A stretch of DNA of 64,000 nucleotides from assembly GCF_021018805.1 (NCBI RefSeq), contig NC_086247.1, positions 144,762,378 through 144,826,377 of the forward strand, given 5' to 3'. The stretch is from Prinia subflava. Its lineage: Eukaryota; Chordata; Aves; Passeriformes; Cisticolidae. Within the stretch, counting starts at the first letter, position 1; each line of letters opens with the position of its first letter. The position numbers were made by a program, and so were the translations under genes. Below the pieces are notes generated by a model. The model saw nothing but the letters and a program-made list of their open reading frames with translations. It was not told the DNA's origin and searched no databases. Shown in pieces: positions 12,315-26,661 of this stretch.

Positions 12315-14629
12315 ATAAGCACTGGACCATTTGACCATGACAGGGTGTCTGTATTGGTGCACATCAGCCTCAACTCATTTCACGATCAATGGAGGGGAGA
12401 GTTTTCAAGTTGTGATCCATCTATTGTAATTTAAGTATATAAAATGAGATATGTAATTTCCATCCTCTTGGCCATTCTGCAGGAATCTGGTGTAGATTGC
12501 AACATTTTCTGGAAGGACTGGTACCCACATATTTAAAGGTTTAATAGAATCGTGGCTACAAAGCCTGGTAAAACTGCAATCATGTGTGTGGCATAAATAC
12601 ACAGTCTGGTGATCTAATGTGACTTGTGATTTATTTTTTGAACTAATAATTTAGCAAGGGAACATTCCAGTGCTAGTATCATGCTCAAGTCTTAGATCCA
12701 ACCCATACTTTTACCTACAACCCATCAGTTTATGCAGGATATAATGACAGAGTTTCAACATCTAACACAGAGACCATCATCTCCCTTATCACACAGGTAT
12801 CTTGTAAGGATTAATTATTTTTTCAATTATTAGAAGATACAAGTGCCATGAAAATGTTATTATAAATGATCTGTGTGAAGTCTGGAGTTTTATTTAAATG
12901 GGCAGTTAATTAATTTCTAGTAATTCCCAGATGAAATACAGATTGATATTTCAAAAATCTCAAATACTGACTGGTTTGTTCTTTTTCAAACCCTTCCCTT
13001 CAAAATCAACTATTTTTTTCCAAATACCATGTTTGGACTTAGTTTCTGTAATTTTTCCTGCAAGCTTGCTGTTTGTCTTGCAAATATTTACTCCCTGTAC
13101 TTCAGTACATTGCAATCAGTAAACAGAAGATGATGGGGCTGATACAAATTTTAAAGTGCATTCCATTTTTATTTTTCCATTATACTTATCAAATGAGAGG
13201 GTAGAGCTCACAGAAATTTAAACTTTATCTACCTCTGAGTGAGTATGTTGGTGTAGACATTTCAGGACAGTGGAACAACAATTTCTTTAATTTGTAGTGG
13301 GGGAAAAGACCTCAGCTGACCTCAAGCTGTTGTCCAGCAAATGGAAGGTTGCTTTCAATGGAGTTATAAAGCAATGTTGTGGACATTGATCCTGCAAATC
13401 TCTATTCACTTGCATTTCTTAGGATAAAAGTATTTTCTAGATTCATGTGTTTGAGTTATAAATATACTGAATTGGTGTTAATGTGCTCAACTTTTGGCAG
13501 ATGAAGATCATCATGTTTCTATGAAAATCATCTTTAGATAACGAGATAGTTCAATATACCAGCATATGCCTACAGAAAATGTGTTTAGACATCATTTACT
13601 GAAACCTTGAGTAACAGACTTATTGGCATGTGAGCAAAATGCTCTGAGGCAAGGGAAGCTGATGCACCCTGCTAGATCTGTCAGCACTGATCACTGCACA
13701 GTTTCTGCCATCACTGCGGGTTGGCTGCCACTCTTTGCTTTCTGCTGGTGGTGTCAGGGAGCTCCTGAACGCCTGGCAGAGGCAGAGATGCCCCAAGACT
13801 TGTGTGTGTCCCCATGGCCAAGTGGAGCAGGCACTGCCAGGAGGCACAAGGTGCAGAACAGAGCTCCCCACCCAGGAGAATCGTTAGAAATGGAGTTTGC
13901 TGAGAAGACAGGACAGACACAAGGCAGGGTCAGGCAGGTGTATTGGTCAGCCTGCTTGCATGCTACCATTCCAGACCATTCCTTTTCCTAAATGTCCCAC
14001 TGGACAATGACAAGATAGCATCCATCAGGAGTCACACATCTCTTAAGGAGCCCCACACCCCTGCAGACATTAACCCTTTTCAGTCTGCAGGGTGATCCAG
14101 AGAGCTTTTCCCATCACCATCTGGATGTGATGGCTCTCTGTGATGGCCCTGGATGGAGCCAGGGCAGGGGCCCCTTGCCATTGATCAGGTTATTGGGGAC
14201 CACCCACCCACCCTTCATTTTTCTCCATGTGTTTTATCCTGTATGTGTGGAGACAAGCCAGGTTATCATGTATCCCAATGTGTAAAACTGACCTTTTTTG
14301 TTTATGGTGAGTCAGTCATGAATGCTGAGGTAAGACTACCCATCCTTCTACACCAAAGCAAACATTGTTCTGACCCATAGGATGGAGATGTATAAGAGGG
14401 AAAGAGAAAAAACTGCAGTTATGAAAACTAAAGACAGTAACTTACATCCACTGACAATAAAAATTATCCATGTAGGAGAGTCTGTTGTTGATAGTTGAAG
14501 GGTAGGCAAGTGGATATGGTCATTCCAAAGAAGCTCAAGAATGTCTGGAAACATCTGAGACTTAAAAGTAATCTTATCAATTAGTAACTTGTATGTGAAA
14601 GAAGCCAGTGTATTGTCCATTCTTTTTTC

Positions 14630-14682
14630 TGGTTGGTTTTGGTTTGGTTTTGTGGGGTTTTTTTGTTTGTTTGTTTGTTTTC
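14630..14682 (+). repeat. G/T-rich low-complexity block
   Basis: A short tract of TGGTT, TTTGG and TTTG words ending in four TTTG repeats. It resembles the reverse complement of the A/C-rich blocks elsewhere in the window. It interrupts otherwise ordinary intron sequence. Confidence 0.85.
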
Positions 14683-17600
14683 CTTTAGAGTGGAAGCCAA
14701 ATCTGCAATCATCTGAAATTACAGCAGTAGAGTTTATTGAATGCTGTAGAGTCAGAGCCTGGACATTCCTGTTGCACTGTGGTTTCACAACAAGGGTTAG
14801 GAAATAAAGTCATGAATAGTTTTGATCAAAGCAAACTCTAAGGCTACTTTTGCTTGATCGAGTTTTTGACACTCCAAACTACAGGATGTTAATTAACAAT
14901 CTCTGCCCCTTTCTCTGATGTCATTATTAAAAGCTACTGTATTTTCAGAAAGAAAATAGAAGGTAGTTACAGAAAATTATTAATGAAATAGTAAGTCAGG
15001 TGAGATCACTGTAATGGTGCCTGTAGCCTTAAACCTGTGAATCTGTGGAAAGGCCATGGCCTGATGCTGCCCCATCACTGCAGGAAACACTGGTTTGGCC
15101 TCTTTTCCAGTATCTGAATTCTGAATTAATTCTCCAAATTCTTCCAAATTGCTGTTTGTGCACGGTATAATATCATTATAGTTATTGAAAAGATCATTAG
15201 CAAAGGTCTTTGCCTCATTATTACCCAGACAATTGAAAACTGGCTGTAGTTATTATTTTCAGATAAAGCTAACACTGAATTTAAGTGCAGAGTATGTAAG
15301 GTCGTGTCTACAGCACGCAGAGCTTGAGCCTGGCTGGAAGCCTGCTGGGACATCCTGACAGGACAGCTCTGTGTGGGCACAGCAGCTCCAGCTGGAAGGA
15401 TCAGGCTTTGTTGTCACAGGACTTGCTACTTTAGTTGTGATTCTCTGAGGACAGAGCTGTGCTGCTTGCTCAGCCCCATCCCAGGGACTTCCATGCTGTC
15501 ATCCACTCCATGACACCCGTTTGGCCCTCAGGTTTCACTGATGGGTGGATTTCTATCAATTGGAAGGTAAAATGAGCAGTACAAGTTCACAGTCTACCCT
15601 TTGATTCAGCAATCAGGCAGTGCCACTCGTGCTGGTGTTTCTTTTGGGGGTTCACATCAGTCCATGCATCTCCCGTGTAGTAAGTTTGCTTGAGGCAAGT
15701 GTGTGTGAGTCACAGAGCATCTAGACTGTGTCTGGTACAAAAAGCTAAACTTCTTTCACTCCACACAGTGAGTTGAGGTATGAGGTAATTTCATTTCTGG
15801 TAGTCTTTGGAAAATTCTATTTTATCCCACCATGTGTAAAGATCGGCCTTCCAGTGCTTGTTGTGGGTTTATCTTCTAATTTCAGAGACCATAATGTCAA
15901 TATCTCAAACAGGCACAGTAAATTAAAAGTTGTAGGTGGAATCATGCTTCAGCCAAATTTAGGTGGTAGCAAACATGGGTTAATATCTGCAAATGCATCA
16001 AACAGAAAAACATAAATGCAATCGAGGGCAGAAGATTTTTTTCTTTATGCATTTCTAAGGGATTTTTGTTAGCTCTATATGCCTTCAAGATTAAGCAAAT
16101 GTATGTGCAAGAAAGGAAGTATTTTGTCATAAATTTGATTCCATTCTTTCTGTACTTGAGTAAAACATTCAAGTCCATCTAGCCTTTAGTGGATAAATTG
16201 AACAGCATTGTGTTTTATGTATCTAATCCTGCACCCCTCTTTTAATTTTTTTAAAATAAAACATGTACTCCATAGACTTTTGCATAGTGTGTCTGCAGAG
16301 TGTAATTCAATGTACCCTTCTGTGAACTTTCATGCAGAAAATGTCAGTTACACACCAAAATCATACAAGACATTGCCCTAACAATTCTATCTTCAGAAAA
16401 GTTAGTGTGTGTAGATTTTTTGTAATATGTGAATTATAGATAGCTTATTTGAAAGGTAGTGAAGGAGAGGGAACTCCTGTGCAGATGGAGAAATAGGATT
16501 TTTATTTAAGCAGAGGGGTTTAGCAAATCAAACTTTTCAAAGGCTTTGTATCAGTGACATGAGATAATTGAACAGTATTTTACCTACTGAAAAAGGAAAT
16601 GTTCCTAATACTAACAGGGGCTTGTATTTCAACCCTACTCAGTATAAACCATCTATATGGTAGCTAGTGCATTTTTTATTTTTTGCACATTTCACTTAAT
16701 GTTTATTCGGGATTTTTTGTTCTGTAGCTGGCAGTACTTCATATGAGTCCTGTGTAATCAATCCAGAAATGTATTTTCTTTCAAAAATTTCCAGCTCTGT
16801 GTTTCCCTCTGCTTCTCCACAGTGTTAAGAAGATTCTCCAAAGGCACCAATCTGGGAATTTACATTCTTTTCACTAACCATGGAGTATGCCATTTAACTT
16901 TGACATTAATCAAACTAGCAATGTCCACGTTCAGGAGTGGGTTTTGCAAAACCCACTTCAAATAAGATAATCACAGTGCTCTGCAATTGTTATTAATAAC
17001 TTGAGATGTAAATTGTCTCTGGATTCTAAATTACATATTACTGATATTTTTGTCCTGTATTTTTCTGTAAAAATTAGATGGTTTTTTCCCATACCACTTA
17101 GGCAGATCCATAGTTTAGGATTGTATTTATCTGTGCTGCAATTTTACTTGGATATGTCAGGTAGCACATATCCTTCTGGTGTTTTGTTTGAGATGGAGGC
17201 AGCAAGGAAGGGGATCTTTTCTCCTGCAAGTGGAGGATTGCCATACAGCTGTGAGACCCCTTTAATTAAAGTCAGAGTAAACTACATCAGAAGGACTGCT
17301 AGCTCAGTGAGGACAGCTGAGCTGTCAGTGCTGTGCTTTAATTAGAACTTCTAATAGTTCATCCCTTACTGCCCAAAGTGTGAACCTGTCAGGCTTTTGA
17401 GAGGCTGCCCCTTGATGGAGGTGCAGCTCTGAGCCCAGGACTGGCACACACTTATATCCAATTTGTGTATGATCACTTGGTGTTTTGTTGGTCTTTTCTT
17501 TGTTGTTGTGCTCGTTGTCTGCAAGAGCAGAAAATCACTGACCTGTTAATGCTAAAGGGTATTTGGGCTTGTTAAATAACTTGTCAAAAGCCAGCCCACA

Positions 17601-19901
17601 TCTCCTAACCCTAATCTTTCACGTGGTTTGGGTGTGTCCAGCAGTTTCATCCCCTATAACATTTACTAGTAAAGCTTAAGAGGCAAAAGAGAGAGCTGGA
17701 TATGGAACATAGATCCAAATTACCCAGTTGGATTGAGCGATTTCTTGTCTTTCCATGGCTGAATGGGGAATGTCCTCCTCCCCCTGTTGCGTTTCTCCCC
17801 TGTTCTTCCTCCCCTTGAGCCCCGGAGGGCCTCTGGAAGGCTGCAAGGCAGAGGGGAGTGGGGAAGGCAGATGGCAGCTGATGTGAATTCTCTGTGAACT
17901 GCTCGGGGTGTCCTGGGCTGCTCTGTGTCCTCCTCTGCAGTTCCTCCTCACTCCTGAGCGAGTGTCATTAGAGAGTTCATTACCCCAGGCAAAGACCCGT
18001 TCAAATAGGGAGATAAATGCAGCTGACTGTAAGTTTTTCACATTTAGGCTTTGCTATTAAGCATGTAAACAGCGTTCAACTTGCATTTTGACAAGTGGCT
18101 CCCCCTTGGAGCTGATCAGAGCAGTGCCTACCCTGCAGCTGGAGCACTGAACCAGAGCTGCACTGCTGCTGTTTGATACAGTGCCCAGGGGACACTGAAA
18201 TATTTCATACACAAAGCTGCTTGATCTCTGGCTCTGTATTTTTTGACACTGCTTCACTGCAGCCCAGTTTCTTGGCTTTCACAAAGCACATTTCTGTGTT
18301 AAAGACCAACTGCAGAAATCCAAAGTCTTGCATTGGTAGATCACAAATCAAAGTGGCCGAAGTGCTTTTTGTCTCTGTAATAAAATAGTCTATACCATAG
18401 TTCTATTTAAATCCTGATATGGAACCATGGAATGAGCATCTTCTGTCATTTCTTAAGGGGAAGAAAACCCTCTTGGAAAGAAATGGATATGAATATATAT
18501 TGCAAAATCCACTGGCTGTCATCAGAAGAAATAAAATTATCCAGATGGAGAGCAAAATTATTGTCCAGAAATTAAGACCTAGATTAAATCTAAAAGTAAT
18601 TCTTCATCTCTGGAGAAGTTTATCAATCTTACTAATTTTTTTTTTACAAAGTACATTAACAAATACATAAATAATGATTTTTCTGTCTGAATCCTTCTAA
18701 TTGCTTTCCTCTGGAGTGTAAAGTCTCTTCACTCCCTCTGTATTTTGCAGCTCTGTCTATCCTAAATCATGGTGTCATCAGTGCACAGGGACACCAGTGA
18801 TTCACTATTATTTATAGCAGTGAGAGCTAAAATAGTCCCTGTCTAAGGTTGCCACATTGGGATGTAGTTTGTGTGACAGTTTAACCAAGAAAGCACAGCT
18901 GAGAAGCAGGACCCATCCTGCAACACCCACAGAACATGGGATTAACTTCTGCAGAGTGTCCTGAGGGAGCTGGAAACAAAGAATCTAATTGGAATGATTC
19001 TGGATGTAAGTAAACCTCTCAGTTCAAAGCTGTATTTAGCAAGAATTGAAGGAAAACGATTTTTGAAATTATTTCGGAGGATAGAACTGGTTTGCTAAAA
19101 AGTTGAAAAGGCCTTTCTTCAGGTTGTGATCATAGCAAAAATGACTCCAGGATTAAATCAGTAAAAAGAATGTACATCTGGTGTGCCCATGAAAATACAA
19201 ACTGAAAATAGAAAACTGTACTGCAAGCCCACCTTTCCACTTTTTATTCCCCAGCACTATTTCAGTAAAAATGTGGTTTGAGCTTGATTGACATGTTTTT
19301 AACATTTTTGTTTAATTTGCTGTGGTGTTTTTCCTGAAAATAATAATTTAATTAGGAAACAATTTAAACATAGTTTATACTTCTTTTTTGTAGTATCAGA
19401 TGATATATTTATTAGAGATTTAATTTAGTGGAAAAATATTTCATTTAAAATAAAGTATTTAATGTATGCACAAAAAATTGCTTCACTTACTTGGTGTTCC
19501 TTTAAAAATGACATTTTTAATTTGACATGCTCGTTTTTTGTAAGTAATCTGAAAAATAGTTATTCTGACAGGTTAAGTAAAAACCAAAGGGAAAGTGGAT
19601 TTATGAAATTTTCTTTGTCTGATTGAATACAAATAGTGCAGACATAGTTAACTGTTATTCTCTCTCTAATCTCTTTCTTTTGCTTTTTAATAATTTGATG
19701 AAGTGGATTTTTGTACACAAGTAGTGCCTCTTTGAAGCACACCTAACACTTTGAGGTTTGAATCTTACATTTGTATTGAATGTTCCAGTTTTTGTCTTCC
19801 TGGTTGATAAAGCTCTAGAGGTGATGCCCCAGATCCCGGCACAGCAATAATGACAGAGCAATTCTGACCTTTTCCCTTTGTCCACTTTCTCCTCTCTCTA
19901 G

Positions 19902-20337
19902 AGCTACATCTACAACGACCCTGTGAAGTACTACCCGAGGCAGAGCCCCCGAGAGCCGTCGCCTCCTTTGGCCCAGGTGTCCAAACCCCAGCAGGAATTC
20001 CCCGAGGATGCCCATGGGATGCTCAGGCAGCGCCAGCCGGACGCGCTCCCGCCGGGGCCGGGGCTGATGGCCGCGCTGCACTCCTACATCACCCACAACC
20101 TGTCTGCTCAGAGCAGCCCTCACGGCAGGACTACAGCGCCTCAGGGCTATGCCGAGAGACTGCGCTCCACACAGGGCAGTCCTTTTGAGGGAACTTTTGC
20201 CAAAGGAAAAGCAGGAGAGCTCAAAATGAGGAAGCTGTTCCAGCCGAGGCCTGGAGTGCTGAGGCCGACCCCTGAGGTGCTGGGGCACAAATCTGCTTCC
20301 CAGGATGATGCAAAGGACCCTCTGAGCATCGTGGATG
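19902..20337 (+). CDS. PTPRN2: PTPRN2 coding exon C: large lumenal pro-region exon
   Basis: At 436 bp this is the largest exon in the window. It is preceded by a strong C/T tract with acceptor CTCTCTCTAG and followed by donor GTAAAG. It opens in phase 0 with S-Y-I-Y-N-D-P, runs 145 codons without a stop, and leaves one base (G). The peptide is rich in Pro, Gln, Ser and Arg and looks disordered. The best anchor is G-L-M-A-A-L-H-S-Y-I at about 20065-20094, matching L-M-A-A-L-S-A-Y in human PTPRN2 as recalled. The end, D-P-L-S-I-V-D, matches the position of D-P-S-S-T-G-D. The first 190 bases are CpG-rich, unlike all the other exons and introns here. The region is a poorly conserved part of the proregion that is removed when phogrin matures in dense-core granules. 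Confidence 0.93.
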
Positions 20338-20905
20338 GTAAAGTGGATATGTGCTTATTTTTGCTTACCTGAAGTTTCCACCATGTTTACTGAGCATTTT
20401 TGAGAAAAAAAAAAAAAATTAGACATTTGCTATATCTCCTGGTATTGGCATATTTATATCTGCCATAACACGGTAATAATGTTCACCATTCCAGCTCCCC
20501 TTTCCTGCAAACATCTACCCACATTCTTCAGCCCACCTTCCATATGCATGCAGAAATATATGGCACTTAGTAAGACATAACATTTATGTAATTTATTATA
20601 TTTTCAAAGCATTTTACAAACAACACATAATTATGGGTATATCTTTGCTATCAAATCTGTTTTTATGCAGTCATCCCACACCATATATATAGATAATACA
20701 GAAATGCCTGGTTTTGTTCCACATCTCTTTATTTAGCTAGAAATTCAAGGACCATGGGTAAAACTCAAAGTTAAGCACAGAAATTAACAGTGAGATGAAT
20801 TCTGGTGCAGAACACAGAGAAGGGAAGAGTCTGTCAGTTCCATGGATGGGTGGACAAGATGGTGGGATTGCATCTAGTTTTGGCTGGACATTCTGTAACA
20901 TTTCC

Positions 20906-20922
20906 TTTTTTTTTTTTTTTTT
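20906..20922 (+). repeat. Poly-T run (17)
   Basis: Seventeen consecutive T residues inside the intron. They could be the complement of a retroposon poly-A tail, but no element body was recognised beside them. Confidence 0.9.
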
Positions 20923-23900
20923 GATAATGCTGTTTAACAATGGTTGGATTGCAGTTTCTACTGGATGTGATAGTTGAGAAATATTTAAATGAAAATGGAG
21001 GGTAGCATCCCCGTGCTGGGATACACTTAAAGCACTGCTTTGTAAGATGAGTCATGGGGAATCACGTAGACTTTATAACACTGACTCATTTTGTTGTTTC
21101 TCTAAACTAATCTAACTATCAATGTTATTCCAGTGGTTCAGAATGCCTGAAAAATGAAGGAGTTGATCCCCAGCCATTGTCAAGTGCTTGTATCTGTTAC
21201 ACTGCAGTCACCACTATCCCAATGGATTTTGGTGACATGTAAGAATCCTTTGAGTCCCTCTTTATCATCCATAACGTGTAGTGTCCTTTGATTTGTTTTG
21301 TTGTTTTTTTAAGTATCCTCCAAAACTAGAACACACACACAGAGAAATGTCAGAGTTTCAGCAGAGGAAAGATAATGCTTGCAGTCTAAAGGATGCTCAG
21401 AAGTGAAAGTATTCTTGGTATGGTGCCCAGAGATAATAGGTTTCAAGGAATGAACTATAATGTAAAATCAAATCCAGGTGGCACTGTAAGTCTCTTGCAC
21501 AGGTTAGACAATTTTGTTGCTAGACTCAAAACAAACTAGGCACATGCTGGTTTCATTATCCTCCAGCTGTTCCACTTCACCTTTCCTGGTAGGAGCCAAC
21601 TGGGAAAAAAATGCTTAACACTTACAGGGAATAACATGTTTCACAATTCATTGGGTTGTACTGCTTTGACTTCTCATACATAATATGTGCTGTAGGAACT
21701 TCTGCCATTGCATTTGCTTTTAAATGTTGCATAGACAAGGCATTATGAATTGTTTGAGTGGGAACTAATGGGGTTTCCTTTGTATTTTTGAGCCACTTAA
21801 TAATCTCACAAGAAGGTGGTGAGGACAGACCCCAGCATATTCATTGCTTAAAATGTTGTCCATTGGAACGAAAGTGGTTTAGATTCAGATTTCCCAGGCT
21901 GCCCACACAACCTCTTTCTGCTTTTAACCTTTCTCCAATCTCTCTTGTGCTTATGGATTATTGTAGGCTTGTGGGTTGTTTTTCTCTTGCACTCTGTGAA
22001 CTACAGAACTGCAAAAAACTGGAAGGCATGGGGTGCTCAGTTCTCTGATCCATCTGACAGAGGATTAGACAAAGGCACTGGACTGGGAGAACAATCCAGA
22101 AGGTTCTGAGCAGATTAGTACCGAGAATTGCTGCAAAACAGTGGCAGGTAAATTCACTAACAAGGCACCCTGAGGGAGAAATACAAAAGAAGGAAATGTG
22201 GAGTTATTTTTCGATCAGATTTGGAAGTTGTTACCTCCAGGAGTAGCATGATGTGCGTGGGTACTGCCTTTGTAGTCACTGTGCAGGACTGGAATTGTTA
22301 ATCTCTCCTCTGCACCAGCCATATTTAGAATTTGGCTCAGTTCCATGTGGTTTGTTCTAGTCTACTGATTTTTTGTGTGTTAAATATTACAGGATATGTC
22401 TCTCTGTTCCTTTGAAAAGGTCACAGAATTAGTAATTCAGATATCTTAAAAAAACTAGCAAACTTCCATGTTTATGGAACAAAAATACTTTTTTAATGCT
22501 TCCTCTCTCTGGCGAAGCTGTGATCACAGTTCCATATGGTGTTCAGCTGCTGAGGTAGCTAACATGTGGTCAGTAGGGTGATGGGGTTGAAGCAGACAGA
22601 CCATGCTGAGGAATTTCTAACAAAGTTACTGCTCCCAGACCATGTGATGGTCAGGCAAGCTGGCTTTGGCTCTTGTGCCAGCAGAGTATGAGGCATCATT
22701 TATATGATGTACAATAAAAAGCTTTTTTCCCCTCGATAAGGTGCTATTGTTGCCTACTAGGGAATTGTACTGGTGGAGCTTATATTAAAAATTACATCTT
22801 CTAGGACATATATGCTTTTACTGCCATTATAGTTCCAGAGTAACTATAAAAGGTAGTTTGCATTCATCAGTTGGAAAGCTGGAGCTAAGGGAGATATCTG
22901 GTTTGCAGTACAAGCCCTGTGAAACATGACTGAGCATTGCTGAGTCTACTTAGAGGGGAGTCAGTGGGAGACTATAAAAGCTGTGCACAGGTAAATGCCT
23001 GTTCAAGTACATGTGCTGCTTAAGTGCTGTGCCATTGCAGTATCCATCTGCTTTTTGGTCTTTTTCCAACAATATTTTCTGATTTTAATAAATTCATCAT
23101 ATTACCCAAAGGTGTTTGCAAACACATGCAATGATATTTATCTGTTTATCAGTGTTATCCAGTAATTTACAAATTATTGCAAACATGGACAAGTGCCATA
23201 ACAAGAAGTGTAAATATCTATATTTACCACAGACAAGGATTAATATCATATCAGTAGCCATGCAAAGTTAGCAAGGCTCTTTATGTAGACCTGCATTTCA
23301 CCAGGCTGTTACAGACCCTTTGGTGACTGCCCCTCCCAAGGTACTAAAAACATGACATTCCTCATGCTTACTGGCTTTGGTTATTGCCTTTGGTCCTTGA
23401 CATTTTAAGTCACATTGTAGTTGTTCAGTAAAAGCAGATATAATGCCAAAGTTTTACTCATGTCAATGCAGTATTTAGGAGTCTGATTGATGAACTGTGC
23501 CTGGGTGGCAATGGCCAGGGCAGGAATGCCATATTAGAGAAGCAGGAGGCTCCTCTACATAATATTGAGGTTTTAGTGCAGAAGAACCTGCAGTGAGCCT
23601 GTCAGTATTATCTGGGATAGTGCCTGTGGCCATTCTTTTTTTGTGTTATTCCTTGCCCTGTTCCTCCATTCCCATTTGTTTGAGATTAAGACTGCTTTTT
23701 TGTTGACAATGGATATTAAGTATGGGTTAATGGAAGATGGACTGGAGAGATCAGTGAGCAAAGAATAGGTAAAGAGAAAAAAGTTCATTTGGAAAAAATG
23801 TAATGGAAATGACAAGGCTACATTGCCTGCATGTTGTTGAGTAGCTCAGTGGTTGGTCTTGACAGCTGGCTGTGAATCAAATGAAATAAACAAAAATCTA

Positions 23901-25924
23901 GTTGTGTTCCATTATATAACTCTTTTAATTATATATGTCCTGAAATATAATTCTCTTTTAAGACTTGTCTTCAAATGGTATTTCATTTGTAAAGTTTTAG
24001 TTTTGATTTGGATCTGACATATATTCTGTCTTTTCATTGCTGACTTTATTAGCTCTGCTTTAATAATTTAGGCTTTTCTGTCAAGATATTGTCCAACAGT
24101 TCTATAAAAGATAAGATCAGAAATGATACCTAAGCAGACACAATGCTCCTGTGGTAATCAACAGCACAGTTTTCTTCCTATAGTTTAGTTTTCTGCATTG
24201 CTGCTGTGTGTAACATCCTCTCCACCTCTCTGCCAGGTACTCTTGTACTTCTCAAAAAGTGTCTTGAACTCAGGTTGATCAAGTGTATTGAAAAATTTTG
24301 TTGCACTTTGGATTAATTTGCTCATATAAATTGCCTTCCTAAAAGAAAGCATTTGGTCACTATGCTTTTACTATATTATTAAATTCATAACAGGGGCTGG
24401 ATACAATAAAATGAAAGGAAACTTTTCAAGGTTTTCTCTGAAGTGTTGCTAAGCTTCCATCAAACTTCAGTATTAATTTTGTTGCCTCCACCTATCTTGG
24501 CCCGGAGTGTTTGGCACCGATTGAGTTTACATCTCTGATTCACATTTCTGAACACTTGCTCTCCTGTACAAAGCACTCTGCTATTCCAGTATGGCACCAG
24601 AATCTTTGCTGGCTGTCAGTTTGAAGTAACATCACAGATACAACCTGGTTTTTTTATTGATAGTCACAATTAAGTGTACTTAAATATGCTTTTTTAAAGG
24701 AAATATCAAAAGTTCACATTTTACAAGATTAGCTTGCATTTTGTGTTACTGAATTTTATAATAAATTATTAGAACTTTTTAATAACATCATGGTGGATTA
24801 TCAGAAAGATGTTTCCTTTTTACCTGGGAAAGAAAGTACATGAAAGAACCACCTTCCCCATGTGTCAACACCCTCCCAGACTCACAGTAAACCTGTTAAG
24901 GTGTTTAAGTTTTTTTGGTTTTTTATGGACTAATTAGTTAAGGGAAAATGGCATTATTTTGGTTGGTGAATTTTGGGTCAGGTGAGGGGAAATTAGTCTT
25001 TGCCTTGAAATGGAATTGGGAAGCCAATGGTGAGATGCTGATGGTGAGCTCTTCAATTAAAACTGAGGGGTCCAAAAAATGACAGATGTGTCCAAGGCCT
25101 TGGCCTCTTATTCCCAATGAAAAACAGTCCTTGATGCTTGTTTCCCTGCAAAGTCACAGATGTTCCACTGCCTCTTCCCTGAAGAGCAGAAGTCTGTTAA
25201 CTACTTTTACTTATTTCCCAGCCTCTGTGTACTACTTCTTCCTTTGTTGTGAGGAAAAAGAAAAATCCTTATTTTTAGCTCTTCTTATGGCATTGTTTTT
25301 CCCTGTTTTCCTGCCTTTTAATTCACTTTTTTGCGAGCTTGGAAGCTGCCATCATGGTCCCAAAGTCTTGCTTACAGGTGATGAACATGTCCAACCACTG
25401 GGCTGATGTAGGGAGTGTTAGTATTGAGAAAATAGGGTGGATGGTGTCTTCAAACTGCTTGTATGTAAATTCATACATTCAACAGAGATTTAAAAGCAGC
25501 CCTTATTATCCTCTTCCTACACAATACTATGTGAAAGAGTTTTCTTGCTTGCATGCATATGCATAAATATATCAAATTTCTGATCAACATGAATAAGCAG
25601 AATAGAGGCATGATTGGAAATGGTTTTGGTGTGCTACAGTAAGCACTACATTTAGTGTCTTATAGTCCAAGGGACATTAGGCTGAGTTTTGCAGAGTTCT
25701 ACAGACTGATAGACAAGTAGAGATGCAATATATGCAGTCAGGAAAGTGCCTTCCCTGGGGAGATGTTATGCTCCATCTTCTGACTCACCTTTAATATCCA
25801 TTGTCCTTGAATTTCCTTATCTTCAAAACTTTTATCGCATCAAAGGTGTTTTGCTGTTTTGTTTTGTTGTTTTTTTCTCAGTGTGGCTGGTAAAACATTC
25901 ATAGCTGGCAAACCAAAACAAGTT

Positions 25925-26070
25925 CTATATCTATAACTTTATATTGATATGTATATATAGCTTTATCTCTATATCATCTATATAACCTATATCTGTAAAT
26001 ATATATTTGAAAAATCATATATGTTCCAAGAGAAATTAATACAATTTAGAAATTTTGTCCTTTACATATG
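25925..26070 (+). repeat. AT-rich TATATCTATA block
   Basis: An imperfect run of TATATC, CTATAT and TATATA words over about 145 bases, interrupted by unique sequence. It looks like a decayed dinucleotide or hexanucleotide microsatellite. Confidence 0.7.
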
Positions 26071-26375
26071 TGTGTATATAATGGGCATATATTTATATCC
26101 CCTTCTAATTGACAAGGAGCTTTTTAATTGAATGACAAAATATCTGACTCTCATTTTTTTCCCCAGAACTCTTTATAGCTACTGGTCTTGTGAAAGCAAA
26201 TCACCAAAAAAACCTGATCTCTAGGAAACAGTAATGTTGTTTGTATTGCTGTGCAGCTAAAAAAGATTCGGATACTTTAGCACTTGTCTTCATTATTTTA
26301 AGTCAATTTAGACTAGGAAAGAATGTTCTTGAAAAGAAGTGATAATTTCATGCTCTCTCTCTAGGAGACCTTGCT

Positions 26376-26443
26376 GGGTTATAATAGCAAAATTCTATGT
26401 TGGGTTAATAATTCTATATTCTATTCTGGGTTATAATAGCAAA
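26376..26443 (+). repeat. Direct repeat of a 16-base word, 52 bp apart
   Basis: GGGTTATAATAGCAAA occurs at 26376-26391 and again at 26428-26443. TTCTAT words lie between the two copies. This is best read as a small local tandem duplication that has diverged between the copies. It lies about 220 bp before exon D. Confidence 0.8.
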
Positions 26444-26661
26444 TCTCTGTCCTGGCAGAGATTTACCTCATCATAAACTTTAACATCCATTAAGAATATT
26501 GTGTTTTCTGTAAGGAATGCAGCATGAATGAGTGTGCCTTCCTTTAAAAAGCGGAAACTCTCCTTGAAGGGAAAGCTGTCTTTTAGGAAAACTTAAAGAT
26601 ATAATCACATGTGTTTCATGTATGCAGCTAAATCCTGTGCTTGTGTTGTTTTGTGATGCAG

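Larger units (their letters stand above)
7074..19901 (+). other. PTPRN2: PTPRN2 intron B-C
   Basis: A 12,828-bp phase-0 intron. It contains the purine array at 8533-9044, an A/C-rich block at 12246-12314 and a G/T-rich block at 14630-14682. The rest is mostly AT-rich unique sequence. Somewhat GC-richer patches lie near 8080-8420, 10860-11110, 13620-14230, 15300-15540 and 17750-17960, but I could not assign them to any repeat family or gene. Open frames inside them (up to 143 codons) carry no motif I recognise and no splice support. The intron ends in a very good C/T tract and acceptor (CTCTCTCTAG). Confidence 0.78.
20338..26661 (+). other. PTPRN2: PTPRN2 intron C-D
   Basis: A 6,324-bp phase-1 intron. 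It contains a 17-T run at 20906-20922, an AT-rich block at 25925-26070 and a 52-bp-spaced direct repeat at 26376-26443. No transposon, RNA gene or extra exon was recognised. The open frames are short and unsupported. Confidence 0.8.

Noticed and set aside
13620..13991. 122-codon open frame in a GC-richer patch
   Set aside because: Several overlapping frames are open on both strands here, which points to composition and not coding.
18874..18960. TGTGACAGTTT start resembling a retroviral LTR edge
   Set aside because: No matching end, second LTR, primer-binding site or internal coding sequence was seen.
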